From an uncultured Eubacterium sp. (GTDB lineage: Bacteria; Bacillota; Clostridia; Lachnospirales; Lachnospiraceae), in the NCBI GenBank assembly GCA_947088865.1, contig CAMUHY010000012.1, forward strand, positions 1 to 64,000: 64,000 bases of DNA, written 5' to 3'. Below, piece after piece: positions 43,626 through 52,148 of the stretch (position 1 is its first letter; each line of letters starts with the position of its first letter). The notes beneath the pieces were generated by a model. The model did not search any database. It saw nothing but the letters and a program-made list of their open reading frames with translations, and was not told the DNA's origin. A program made the position numbers and the translations under genes.

Positions 43626-45491
43626 TTAGCCTCTTCCCTGTGGCTGATAGGTTGGCGCCATCTTTTGAATGAACTTTCTAATATCCTGTGTCTCATCATA
43701 AGCACATTGTTTTAACTCATTTAGATTATCAATAAAATGTTCTTTGTCAAACTCTATTGGCTTTCCTATATGAATCAGTTTGTTAGCTGTATCTTGCAGT
43801 CCTTCTTCTTTCATAAGCAGTTCTTCATATAATTTTTCACCTGGACGCAGTCCTGTGTATCGAATCTCCATATCAACGCCCAATGTATAACCTGATAATC
43901 GAATTAAATTCTTTGCTAAATCATCAATTTTAACGGGTTCGCCCATATCCAAAATAAAGATTTCGCCGCCTTTTGCATATGCCCCTGCCTGCAACACCAA
44001 AGAAACCGCCTCTGGAATTGTCATAAAATATCGTATAATATCAGGATGCGTAACTGTTACCGGACCGCCTGATTCAATCTGTTTTTTAAATAATGGAATC
44101 ACAGAACCATTACTGCCAAGAACATTGCCAAATCGAACGGCAACAAAATCTGTTTTTGAACGTTCATTGTATGCCTGAATAATCATCTCACAGATACGCT
44201 TTGTCGCTCCCATCACATTGGTTGGATTCACCGCTTTATCGGTTGATATCATAACAAACTTTTTCACATGATACTTGTCCGCTACCTGTGCAAGATACCA
44301 TGTACCGACAACATTATTTTTAACCGCCTCATTTGGACTGTCCTCCATCAATGGCACATGCTTATGCGCCGCCGCATGATACACAATATCTGGTCGATAT
44401 TCTTTAAAAACACCATCAAGACGCGACATATTTCTTACAGAACCAATCAGCGTTACAACATTGACCTTTGGAAAATCCCTTTTTAATTCCTGTTGTATAT
44501 CATAAGCATTATTTTCATATATATCAAATATAATCAAACATCTTGGCTGATGACTTGCAAGCTGGCGGCACAGCTCTGAACCAATCGAACCACCACCGCC
44601 CGTTACCATAATACACTTATTTTTGACGTAGCCCATAATCGACTCAATATCGACTTTAACAGGCTCCCTTCCAAGCAAATCTAATACATCAACGTTTCGG
44701 ATGTCATTGATGCTGACTTCCCCATCCACAAGCTGATATACACCAGGAAGAATTTTAAGATTGCAAGGTGTCTCCTTACATATATTGAGAATCTTGTGTT
44801 TGGTATCTACATCAGAGGAAGGAATCGCATAGATAATCTCATCAATACTGTAATATCTGGCACATTCCTTAATCTTATCACGGTTGCCAATAATTTTAAC
44901 GCCTCTTATATATTTTCCAATTTTTTGAGGGTCATCATCGATAATACATACCACCTTAGAATTGTCAAGATATCTTGAATTGGATATTTCCCGCATTAAA
45001 ATATTGGTCGCTTCGCCTGCACCGATAATCATAATTTTAGTCTGTTCTGACGTGTGCCTGTATTCTTGAATAACTGTTCTGAGCATTCGATACATAAATC
45101 GGCTTGCACCCATTGCCATAATTAAAAATACACCCGACATAAAATAGCAAGAACGGGGAAGCATCCAATCCATAAATGCAGTTAATGCAAGATGCATAAG
45201 CTCTGCCACAATACATGCCTCTACAATCTTATACAACTCTGCTATGCTGGCATACTGCCAAAGACTGTGATACATTCTAAAAGACCAAAATATAACCAAT
45301 GTAATCAGTGTAAATGGTATAACAGCCTTTTCATAGTTTCTAATATATTGTTCTTCAATGCTTGATATCTCAACATTAAATCTCATAATCAATGACAAGT
45401 AAACTGCCCCATTAATAAGAAGAATATCTGTAATAATTAAAAATACTCTTCTGACAAGCAACTGCAGCTTGTCTTTCCTAGTCTCTTCCAT
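43626..45491 (-). CDS. Membrane nucleoside-diphosphate-sugar 4,6-dehydratase (CapD/PglF/WbpM family)
   Basis: A 621-residue protein with four N-terminal helices, a first Rossmann domain (MIIGAGEATNILMREI) and a catalytic second one. The second holds VTGGGGSIGSELCRQLASHQ, AAAHKHVPLMED and STDKAVNPTNVMGATKR, the last with the Tyr-to-Met change usual in this family. It should convert UDP-GlcNAc to a 4-keto-6-deoxy sugar, the first step to QuiNAc or bacillosamine-type sugars that often start a glycan on the lipid carrier. No aminotransferase or initiating phosphoglycosyltransferase is in the window. The gene overlaps its upstream neighbour by 14 nt. Confidence 0.92.
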   Translation of the reverse strand: MEETRKDKLQLLVRRVFLIITDILLINGAVYLSLIMRFNVEISSIEEQYIRNYEKAVIPFTLITLVIFWSFRMYHSLWQYASIAELYKIVEACIVAELMHLALTAFMDWMLPRSCYFMSGVFLIMAMGASRFMYRMLRTVIQEYRHTSEQTKIMIIGAGEATNILMREISNSRYLDNSKVVCIIDDDPQKIGKYIRGVKIIGNRDKIKECARYYSIDEIIYAIPSSDVDTKHKILNICKETPCNLKILPGVYQLVDGEVSINDIRNVDVLDLLGREPVKVDIESIMGYVKNKCIMVTGGGGSIGSELCRQLASHQPRCLIIFDIYENNAYDIQQELKRDFPKVNVVTLIGSVRNMSRLDGVFKEYRPDIVYHAAAHKHVPLMEDSPNEAVKNNVVGTWYLAQVADKYHVKKFVMISTDKAVNPTNVMGATKRICEMIIQAYNERSKTDFVAVRFGNVLGSNGSVIPLFKKQIESGGPVTVTHPDIIRYFMTIPEAVSLVLQAGAYAKGGEIFILDMGEPVKIDDLAKNLIRLSGYTLGVDMEIRYTGLRPGEKLYEELLMKEEGLQDTANKLIHIGKPIEFDKEHFIDNLNELKQCAYDETQDIRKFIQKMAPTYQPQGRG

Positions 45492-46536
45492 TTTTATCTA
45501 GTCCTTTCACCCACTTTGGCATTTTCATAAGTCCAGCTATCGTGCCTATTCCATAACTAAAATGCAATAACAAAAATATGATGGGAAGCAAAAAATTAGT
45601 TGCATTTCTTTTCTCTTTTGCTTTATATATAGATGTTACACTCATAATAAAAGCCAATGCTCCATATAACCCCCACATAAGTTTTGTAAGCTTAGAAAGC
45701 ATATTTTTGAACGCTGTTAATTTTGCTTTTCCTGTGATAAAAAGCCCTATAATTGAAGAAAAAACGGCTGTTACAAACGCAAATGGCACAAAATGATAGA
45801 TGGACAGACATTTTGGACAGACACCCGACGTAAGACCTATCCAGTATCCATTGCTAAACTTTTGTTTCAGCATTTTTCCCAAACGATTACGCACATGCTG
45901 ATACGAAATAATATCTGGATAAAAAGCAAATTTGTATCCAGCCTGCCTCATTCGATAATGGATTTCGTTATCTTCTGTTCTTACTAAATTCTCATTATAT
46001 TTGCCAACTTTATCAAATACTTCTCTTCTATATGCTGCATGAAACATAGAATTGACATATCTCTTGCCCGAATTATGCCTATATGGAGCTATGCTTGAGC
46101 CAAACATTGAATTTTCGGCAAGAAGCAGCGTTTCTGAAAACGGTGTAGAATTATCCAAAATACAGGGTCTTTGCCCGCCGACAATAGATTCTCCTTCATT
46201 TAATGCCGTCACACATTTACTTACAAAATCATATGGAATACAACCATGTGCATCTACTTTGATAAAAACATCACAACTATATGCATCCAATGCAACATTC
46301 CAGCCACATGGCTGTGTTTTCTTTGGATTGTCAAGAACTTTAATATCAATAAAATTCTCCTTATTATCTTTACGAAATTGATTCATTATTTGTCTTGTAC
46401 AATCCTTTGATTTGCCGTCCACTAAAATAATTTCCATCTGTTTATGTGGATAATCTTGATTGATAATGTCTTGCAGCAAATTTCCTATATAATTTTCTTC
46501 ATTTAATGCAATTACGCCTAAAGATACTGTCAACAT
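45478..46536 (-). CDS. GT2 glycosyltransferase, ExoA-like; first gene of the glycan cluster
   Basis: A 352-residue GT2 with three C-terminal membrane helices. SLGVIALNEENYIGNLLQDI, LVDGKSKDCT, KVDAHGCIP (metal motif) and TEDNEIHYRMRQAGYK match the ExoA branch of succinoglycan-type transferases. It should work on a lipid-linked acceptor at the inner face of the membrane. AAAGGG lies 5 nt before ATG 46536. It is the first gene behind the main promoter and a 207-nt structured leader. Confidence 0.88.
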   Translation of the reverse strand: MLTVSLGVIALNEENYIGNLLQDIINQDYPHKQMEIILVDGKSKDCTRQIMNQFRKDNKENFIDIKVLDNPKKTQPCGWNVALDAYSCDVFIKVDAHGCIPYDFVSKCVTALNEGESIVGGQRPCILDNSTPFSETLLLAENSMFGSSIAPYRHNSGKRYVNSMFHAAYRREVFDKVGKYNENLVRTEDNEIHYRMRQAGYKFAFYPDIISYQHVRNRLGKMLKQKFSNGYWIGLTSGVCPKCLSIYHFVPFAFVTAVFSSIIGLFITGKAKLTAFKNMLSKLTKLMWGLYGALAFIMSVTSIYKAKEKRNATNFLLPIIFLLLHFSYGIGTIAGLMKMPKWVKGLDKNGRD

Positions 46537-46610
46537 TATTTCCCTTTCTGTACCTATTATACAAATATCATTTCTTCTCTACTTCAAGGCTTTCTACAAA
46601 AACTTTAAAC

Positions 46611-46658
46611 GGGGCTTTCGCACTAAGATAAAATACTTTTGCTTCATGCGACAGCCCC
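46611..46658 (-). terminator. Leader hairpin, possible attenuator
   Basis: On the minus strand GGGGCT with TCGCA pairs with TGCGA and AGCCCC around a loop of about 24 nt, followed by GTTTAAAGTTTTTG. A stem with a T-rich tail within the leader of a 27-kb operon suggests conditional termination. The T run is interrupted, so termination strength is uncertain. Confidence 0.55.
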
Positions 46659-46697
46659 TGTGTGATATTGTTTATATTTATTTTCCAAGCAATCCTC

Positions 46698-46722
46698 ATG
46701 TCTCGAACTTACTGCGAAACAT
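46698..46722 (-). other. Leader hairpin 2
   Basis: ATGTTTCG pairs with CGAGACAT (8 bp including one G-T) around a 9-nt loop, between the promoter and the terminator-like hairpin. It is a candidate binding site for an antitermination factor. Confidence 0.45.
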
Positions 46723-46726
46723 TTGA

Positions 46727-46738
46727 TTGAGCGCTCAA
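46727..46738. promoter_or_regulatory. 12-bp palindrome at the transcript start
   Basis: TTGAGCGCTCAA is a perfect palindrome at about +5 to +16 of the predicted transcript. It is a candidate operator or the first stem of the leader. Confidence 0.5.
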
Positions 46739-46749
46739 CGCTATGGGCT

Positions 46750-46777
46750 ATTATAACATAAATATTCCCATTTTCAA
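46750..46777 (-). promoter_or_regulatory. Main promoter of the polysaccharide cluster
   Basis: Minus strand TTGAAA (46772-46777), 16-nt spacer, perfect TATAAT (46750-46755). It gives a leader of about 207 nt before ATG 46536. The rest of the gap, 46778-47074, is AT-rich and holds no gene. Confidence 0.8.
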
Positions 46778-47074
46778 GTCCTCTCTATACATGTCTTTAT
46801 ACTTTATCACTGTACTATATCAGTCCACTATAATGTATTCTTACAAACAATATAGAATTATGCAGCCACTGAAAATAAGGCAATAAATATACATTGCAAA
46901 TGACAGTTCAATATTTTATAATCAGATTACACAAAAATTTTTAGGCAATTGATTTTATTAAATTTTTATTTGCACAACTGTTAGGTAATGCAAAATTAGG
47001 AATTATATGCAGGAATATACAGCGCTACACAATGCCATATTCAAAAATATATATTAAAAAAATAAGGAAAAATG

Positions 47075-47563
47075 ATGAGTGTTAAAACCGAACAACAAAA
47101 AATACGCTACGAATATCGCAACGAAATAGAAAATATCATAAAAAAATATAATATTGACAGAAAATCTTTTCATGAGGTAGATAAATTTTATTATAAGAAA
47201 GTTCAGCACCATATCTATTACACATTTTGCAATTATCAAAAATACCCTGATATTCAATTTGCATATATGTGGACAAGACTGCGCGATAATCTAAAAACCA
47301 GCAAACTAATTAGAACCGATTGGAGTGATTGGAACGCATATATTGATAAAATCAATCCATTTATCCCTGACAAAAATCCATCTACACAATATTATCTCAT
47401 TATGGACGGTGGTTGGGTGTATGAGGGTACCATCACCGAAATCAAAAAAGTGCTATATGAAATGCCTGTTTTTATGGAGGATTTTTACCTGTCTCCAAAA
47501 GACTATTCATGGCTTATTATACATTGTGAAGATGGAGCTTGTATGTTTCAGGTTTTTAAATGA
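47075..47563 (+). CDS. Hypothetical immunity-like protein
   Basis: A 162-residue soluble protein read toward the accessory island. I use the second of two adjacent ATGs because AAGGA lies about 7 nt before it; the first is at 47072. The C-terminal half, YLIMDGGWVYEGTITEIKKV and MEDFYLSPKDYSWLIIHCED, has the acidic, aromatic-rich character of small immunity or DUF proteins in Firmicutes, but I cannot name a family. It ends 9 nt from the convergent gene at 47572. Confidence 0.65.
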   Translation: MSVKTEQQKIRYEYRNEIENIIKKYNIDRKSFHEVDKFYYKKVQHHIYYTFCNYQKYPDIQFAYMWTRLRDNLKTSKLIRTDWSDWNAYIDKINPFIPDKNPSTQYYLIMDGGWVYEGTITEIKKVLYEMPVFMEDFYLSPKDYSWLIIHCEDGACMFQVFK

Positions 47564-47571
47564 TATAACTT

Positions 47572-48393
47572 TTATCCCTCAATGTAGGATGACTCAAATC
47601 CTGTATCAATATTTCCGTCAACGACAACCACATGTCCATAAAACATGTCATCGTCATCATAATAAGCCGTATAATCGCCCTCTTCATCTACATGGATGGC
47701 TTCTAACACAATACGCTTAGCAAATTGTTCTTGTGTTATTTCTGGTAAATCTTCACCCAAATTATCCTGCCAGTCATTTGCATTGTTTGTAAGTTCTTCT
47801 GCTGCAAACTTCCTCATATTCATATCGAGCTGTTTTGCATTTTGAACCAACTTGCGCGCCACATTAATAGGCTCTTTCCAACTATCCTTGTCTTCATCAT
47901 CAACATCCATTGATATACAGACGTCTTCATTGTCTCCAAACGAAATTTCTGTACTCAATTCAAAATATTGTTTATCTAAAGTAAGGGTTCCTAAAATATC
48001 ATCTTCGATTGTAACTGGTTCATTATACTTTGCTAATATCGTTTCTAATTGTGGTGATTTCACATTACAGTCAAGAATTTGTGTGACAAGCAAACGATTG
48101 CGATATCGGTCTGTTTGTTTTTCTTTTAATTCTCTTGCCTTAATTCGATAAATCATATTGCCTTCAAATTTATTGCTTTCACGTCCTCTTTCTTCATCAT
48201 CATTAGAAGCTAACCAACAAAGAACCCCCCTGTTTTCAAAAATTTCACCATCACATTCATATGCCAAAAAATCAGCATTCATCGTCCAACAGGTATCACC
48301 TGCTGCCTTTCCGCCCGATACGCCGCTTATCATAGCAACGACAAACTCTTTTTCCTCCTCAGAAAAAGAAGAATAAAATGTTTTCTCCTTCAT
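47572..48393 (-). CDS. DUF2262-domain protein
   Basis: A 273-residue soluble protein. The last 150 residues fit DUF2262: LGTLTLDKQYFELSTEISFG, a run of acidic residues, ARKLVQNAKQLDMNMRKFAA with EELTNNANDW, ITQEQFAKRIVLEAI, and YYDDDDMFYGHVVVV near the end. The domain is of unknown function and is common in accessory and toxin-immunity neighbourhoods. The N-terminal 120 residues are not recognised. ATG 48393 is preferred to the TTG before it; GGAGGATTGAATTG lies upstream. Confidence 0.8.
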   Translation of the reverse strand: MKEKTFYSSFSEEEKEFVVAMISGVSGGKAAGDTCWTMNADFLAYECDGEIFENRGVLCWLASNDDEERGRESNKFEGNMIYRIKARELKEKQTDRYRNRLLVTQILDCNVKSPQLETILAKYNEPVTIEDDILGTLTLDKQYFELSTEISFGDNEDVCISMDVDDEDKDSWKEPINVARKLVQNAKQLDMNMRKFAAEELTNNANDWQDNLGEDLPEITQEQFAKRIVLEAIHVDEEGDYTAYYDDDDMFYGHVVVVDGNIDTGFESSYIEG

Positions 48394-48425
48394 CAATTCA
48401 ATCCTCCATTCTATTTTTTATATTT

Positions 48426-49199
48426 TTATAAATGTAAATTTTTTTGCCAAAAACTGTCTAAACTTTTGTCAATAATTTCTTCGGTTTCTTTTTGATTCAA
48501 ATTATATTTTTTTATAATCTGTTCCTCTATCACTTGATAAAGCTTACTTTTATTTTCTTCTTCTCTAATTTTATGAACAATCCCATAAACCATTTGACTG
48601 TCATCCATATAACTATTATCGTTCATATCAAAAGAATAACAAATAGAATATAAATCGTTCTTATTTTTAATATCAAAATCTCTAAATATTTTAGATAGTT
48701 CTCTCAATGCCATATCTTTATTTATCATTCGCTGTATTCCTTCTTTTGAACCTAAGCAAATCTCGGTTGTCCAATCCAGAGGTTCTTTTTGCGTGACTTC
48801 CTCTAATTCATATATCATTGGCGGAATTTCTTGTTCAAACTGTACTAAACTAAGTCCATGATAACCCGAATCGGCTTGATAAAATGGTTGTACTGGATAC
48901 TGTGTAAAAAAGCTTAGCACCTTTGAATGGCATTTTAAAACAGAATCGGGCTGTATTACGCCATATTTACCCATACGCGCAATCACTTCATATTCTATCC
49001 CTGTGGGTATATCACTTTCGGCATATCCATGATAAAGATACAAGCTATTTTCTGCAAACTTATTTTTTTGATAATTGTCATAGGCAGCTTGTGAATATAT
49101 GCCATGTTTTACACAGTAATTTTCAATTTCAGGCATCAATTCATTTTTCATATAAGACTTGTTAAAACGCTTCCACAAAATCAATATTCCATATATCAT
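48426..49199 (-). CDS. Hypothetical protein of the accessory island
   Basis: A 257-residue soluble protein. ATG 49199 follows GAGGGCAAAT; an upstream ATG at 49232 gives 11 extra residues and no site. The sequence is rich in Tyr, Gln and Glu, with a mostly helical C-terminal half (IVHKIREEENKSKLYQVIEE). It has no membrane segment or known motif. It lies 32 nt before the DUF2262 gene on the same strand and may share its transcript. Function unknown. Confidence 0.6.
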   Translation of the reverse strand: MIYGILILWKRFNKSYMKNELMPEIENYCVKHGIYSQAAYDNYQKNKFAENSLYLYHGYAESDIPTGIEYEVIARMGKYGVIQPDSVLKCHSKVLSFFTQYPVQPFYQADSGYHGLSLVQFEQEIPPMIYELEEVTQKEPLDWTTEICLGSKEGIQRMINKDMALRELSKIFRDFDIKNKNDLYSICYSFDMNDNSYMDDSQMVYGIVHKIREEENKSKLYQVIEEQIIKKYNLNQKETEEIIDKSLDSFWQKNLHL

Positions 49200-49265
49200 A
49201 TTTGCCCTCATTTCCGCACTGTTTTTGCACATCTATACAGCGATTAATTTTTATGCCTATAAATT

Positions 49266-49784
49266 TCACTTCAAAATAAGCAAATGATTTTGCAATAATT
49301 TGCCGCACTTTAGACATGGGATTTTCTTAAAAATAGATGGTATTGGAGGATATTGATTTTTGGTTCCACTATAAAATATGGAGTCAGCTTCATCAATTGG
49401 CATAATAATATTAGCACACAATGAATAGCCACACTCTCTGCACAGCCACGAATTACGATAATGAATAGGATAAAATATGTTTTCATTTTCATAGCAATTG
49501 AGTGGCATCCATGCAAATTTATCAATATAACTTTTATGGTAAACAAACGCCAGCAATAATTGATTGTCAACCTTTTTTGCTATATTAATAAAATTTTTTA
49601 TTGAATCCGTCGATGCAAATATGGATGTAGCTAATTTGCCCAACAATTCTGTATCTGCCAATATAGCTCCATAATATTTTGGTTCAATAATATACGTATC
49701 CAATTCATTTATAGTACATATTTTGATACAGTACTTTGCCAAAAGTTCTGATATTTCTTTTGCAGTACAAGACATTTTGGACAT
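49266..49784 (-). CDS. Hypothetical protein with C-terminal zinc-ribbon-like cysteines
   Basis: A 172-residue soluble protein. Two Cys-x-x-Cys pairs (LCRECGYSLC about residue 115, PCLKCGKLL near residue 160) would bind one zinc. The N-terminal 100 residues are not recognised. GGAG lies 7 nt before ATG 49784, and that site is itself the end of a dispersed repeat, so the repeat supplies the translation start region. It is 66 nt upstream of the gene at 48426-49199. Confidence 0.65.
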   Translation of the reverse strand: MSKMSCTAKEISELLAKYCIKICTINELDTYIIEPKYYGAILADTELLGKLATSIFASTDSIKNFINIAKKVDNQLLLAFVYHKSYIDKFAWMPLNCYENENIFYPIHYRNSWLCRECGYSLCANIIMPIDEADSIFYSGTKNQYPPIPSIFKKIPCLKCGKLLQNHLLILK

Positions 49785-49980
49785 AAAGTTTCTCCATTCC
49801 GAAGCGTAGCATAGGAATTGCGCAATAGAAATTCGCGTAGGCGATTTCTATTGTCGCATCAAGCCTTATTTGTGACGCTTCGGCACAAATAGGCGTGTGA
49901 AAAATAAGCGCATCAGCATTATTTTTCACACTATTTCCCCATTCCGAAGCGTAGCGGATTGCAAATATCTGCTTAACGAA
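49785..49980 (-). repeat. Composite repeat with three hairpins, direct repeats and a dispersed palindrome
   Basis: GCTACGCTTCGGAATGG occurs twice on the minus strand and bounds the element. Between the copies are three perfect-arm hairpins: 49823-49853 (10 bp), 49867-49891 (8 bp plus a GCC/GGC extension) and 49895-49931 (13 bp). The dispersed 22-nt palindrome lies at 49953-49974. A diverged copy of part of the element is at 50660-50760 on the other strand. A reading frame through it (49705-49929) is judged to be an artefact of the repeat. Confidence 0.75.
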
Positions 49981-50007
49981 TCTTAATATAAAATAATAAA
50001 TATTTAT

Positions 50008-50421
50008 TCACAAAAGAAACTCACTTTTCCAACTATCCGAATACACATCTACATCTGGTATTGGAATGTTAAATGTCTCACTTACCCAAAGAATAGCAGA
50101 ACCTGTAAAATCTTCTATTTGAATATCACACTCTGAAAAAAAGATACTTCTCATTCCAATAACTAAATAAAAACCTTCTTGTACTTCTTCTGATAAAGAT
50201 TGACTCATTAATTGAAGACCTGCGCAAAAATATTTTATTTCCTCATCTTTTAACCATTCACTTTTAGGATATGGCAGCAGCATTGGTTTAAAATATATTT
50301 TTTCTGTTATTTTTATACTTTCATCTGTTGGTCTGTCGGATGCCATCTGATATCCTGCTTCAAGCAGTACGCCCATTCGCCCGCCTTTATAATTGCTCTT
50401 CTTCCATATGTATTCTGACAT
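50008..50421 (-). CDS. Hypothetical immunity-like protein
   Basis: A 137-residue soluble protein with no recognised domain. Acidic stretches and a C-terminal half (YLVIGMRSIFFSECDIQIED, FNIPIPDVDVYSDSW) look beta-rich. GAGGTTGTCTAT precedes ATG 50421. It is flanked by repeat DNA on one side and a 439-nt intergenic region on the other, in an island of similarly small orphan genes. Function unknown. Confidence 0.6.
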   Translation of the reverse strand: MSEYIWKKSNYKGGRMGVLLEAGYQMASDRPTDESIKITEKIYFKPMLLPYPKSEWLKDEEIKYFCAGLQLMSQSLSEEVQEGFYLVIGMRSIFFSECDIQIEDFTGSAILWVSETFNIPIPDVDVYSDSWKSEFLL

Positions 50422-50860
50422 ATAGACAACCTCGTTCTCTTATAACCTATCCATTAAAATAATAATCACTTAAATCCTTTATATTTTAAACTTTTTTAAC
50501 CATATCTTCAAGTATTTTTGCCTACTTAAAAAATACTATAAAACAATAATAAAATAGTGAACAGCCGTTAATTTTTTTAACAAATAATTAAATACAACTC
50601 AATTGTAATGCTTTTGGCAAATTGATATGATAAGTTTAACAAAAACCAATACGCTTATTATTTCACAAACAAGTTTGTTATCTATTTGTGCCGAAACGTC
50701 ACAAATAAGATTTGCTACGCTACACTTCAGAATGGAGGATTAGTGTGAAAAATAAATTATTTCACAAGTTAAATAAAATTTAACTAACAATTCGTGTCTG
50801 TGCGTTGCTTGACACAAAGTTGCTTATGCGCAAAAAGCAGCGCAGAAATGAGGAATTTTT
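50422..50860. other. Intergenic region with partial repeat copies
   Basis: No gene is seen. ATTTGTG/CACAAAT (around 50671-50693) and GTGAAAAATAA near 50740 copy parts of the composite repeat at 49785-49980. TGCGTTGCTTGACA (50801-50814) is the exact complement of 24155-24168. TGCGC/GCGCA arms lie just before the ribosome-binding site of the regulator gene at 50861. Confidence 0.6.
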
Positions 50861-51910
50861 ATGAAATTAGGAGAAGTAATCCGAAAATATCGAAAAATTA
50901 AAAATATGACGCAGGAGGAAATGGCAAATCGACTTGGTATCACAGCACCCGCCGTCAATAAATGGGAAAATGGCAATTCTTTTCCCGACATTACCTTATT
51001 ATCGCCTATTGCAAGATTGTTAGATATTTCATTAGATACCTTGTTGTCTTTTCAAGAAGAATTGACATCACAAGATATCCATAAAATAATTCTTAAAGTA
51101 GATGCCCTATTAAAAGAAAAATCTTATGAACAAGCTTTTCAATGGGCTAAGAAAAAATTAGAAGAATATCCAAATTGTGAACAGCTTATATGGCAAATAG
51201 CAGTAATATTTGAAGCACAGCTTAGAATACAGGAAATTTCTGATTCTCAAAAATATGATACCTATTTTCACTCTCTATATATTCAATTGCTTCAAAGCAG
51301 CAATGAAACTATCCGCAGCCATGCCGCTGACGCTCTGTTTAACTTTTATATGCGGAAAAATCAATATGAAAAAGCAGAAGAATGTTTAGATTACTTTTCT
51401 AAACAAAATCCAGAAAGAAAAAGAAAACAGGCAGAAGTTTACAGCAAAACGAATCAAATTAATAAAGCTTATAAAACCTATGAAGAACTTTTATTCTCAT
51501 ACTATGGAATGATAAGTATTACTATTCATGGTATTTACATGTTAGCAATGAACGAAAACAACCTTAAAAAAGTACATATCCTTGCTGATAAGCAAAAAGA
51601 ATTTGCCAAATGTTTTGAGATGGGGAAATACTATGAAGTCTCAAGCCAGCTTGAAATTGCAACCCTTGAAAAAGATGCAGACACTATAATTACTACTATG
51701 AAAGAAATGCTTGGTTCTATTGAACAAATACACAGTTTTTGTCAATCCCCGCTCTATGAACATATGAAATTTCAAAAAGTGAGAACAGAATTTTTAAAAG
51801 AACTTAAACAAAATTTACTAAAATGTTTTTGTGATGAAGAAAGCTATGGTTTTTTAAAAGAAGACAAACGCTGGCAAGAATTTAAAAATGCCTCATTGCT
51901 CCAATTTTAA
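50861..51910 (+). CDS. XRE-family transcriptional regulator with TPR-like C-terminus
   Basis: A 349-residue protein. The N-terminal Cro/C1-type HTH is clear (IRKYRKIKNMTQEEMANRLG with ITAPAVNKWENGNSFPD). The remaining 280 residues are helical with TPR-like pairs (YEQAFQWAKKKLEEYP, NQYEKAEECLDYFSKQNP, NQINKAYKTYEELLF). Such XRE-TPR proteins sense peptides or small molecules in Rgg/PlcR-like regulators, or control accessory genes; no peptide gene is seen beside it. GAGGAATTTTT precedes ATG 50861. Confidence 0.85.
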   Translation: MKLGEVIRKYRKIKNMTQEEMANRLGITAPAVNKWENGNSFPDITLLSPIARLLDISLDTLLSFQEELTSQDIHKIILKVDALLKEKSYEQAFQWAKKKLEEYPNCEQLIWQIAVIFEAQLRIQEISDSQKYDTYFHSLYIQLLQSSNETIRSHAADALFNFYMRKNQYEKAEECLDYFSKQNPERKRKQAEVYSKTNQINKAYKTYEELLFSYYGMISITIHGIYMLAMNENNLKKVHILADKQKEFAKCFEMGKYYEVSSQLEIATLEKDADTIITTMKEMLGSIEQIHSFCQSPLYEHMKFQKVRTEFLKELKQNLLKCFCDEESYGFLKEDKRWQEFKNASLLQF

Positions 51911-51923
51911 CCTCTTTATCTTA

Positions 51924-51977
51924 GGACTGTTACATAGCGCAAAACCATTATAAAATCCTGCCAAAATGTAACAGTCC
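51924..51977. terminator. Hairpin after the XRE regulator
   Basis: GGACTGTTACAT and ATGTAACAGTCC form a 12-bp perfect stem 13 nt after the stop codon. The T run is poor on both strands, so this may be a processed or weak terminator. The stem sequence is common in clostridial intergenic regions. Confidence 0.6.
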
Positions 51978-51987
51978 CAAAATATTA

Positions 51988-52101
51988 TCATATATATTCT
52001 TTTAAATTAACCACATACTGTCCATGTTCTAAATATTGATTTACTAAGTCAAAGGCAATATCAAGTACAAGTATTTCTTCCAGTCTGAATGTTGATTTCA
52101 T
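51988..52101 (-). CDS. Possible 37-residue gene remnant
   Basis: A short frame MKSTFRLEEILVLDIAFDLV followed by NQYLEHGQYVVNLKEYI has protein-like composition. There is no ribosome-binding site before ATG 52101, and the frame is closed by a stop 18 nt upstream. It looks like the tail of a lost gene rather than an active one. Confidence 0.3.
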   Translation of the reverse strand: MKSTFRLEEILVLDIAFDLVNQYLEHGQYVVNLKEYI

Positions 52102-52148
52102 CGAAATAAATTTTATCCCATAGTAAAAATTTTACCCAATTCTTTATT

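Noticed and set aside
46536..46743. A riboswitch in the glycan cluster leader
   Set aside because: I compared by eye with common classes (c-di-GMP, SAM, TPP, FMN) and saw none of their conserved cores, only simple hairpins.
49705..49929. A 74-residue frame MKNNADALIFHTPICAEASQ...
   Set aside because: It runs through the composite hairpin repeat and overlaps the real gene at 49266-49784 in another frame. Similar frames are likely to appear wherever the repeat occurs.
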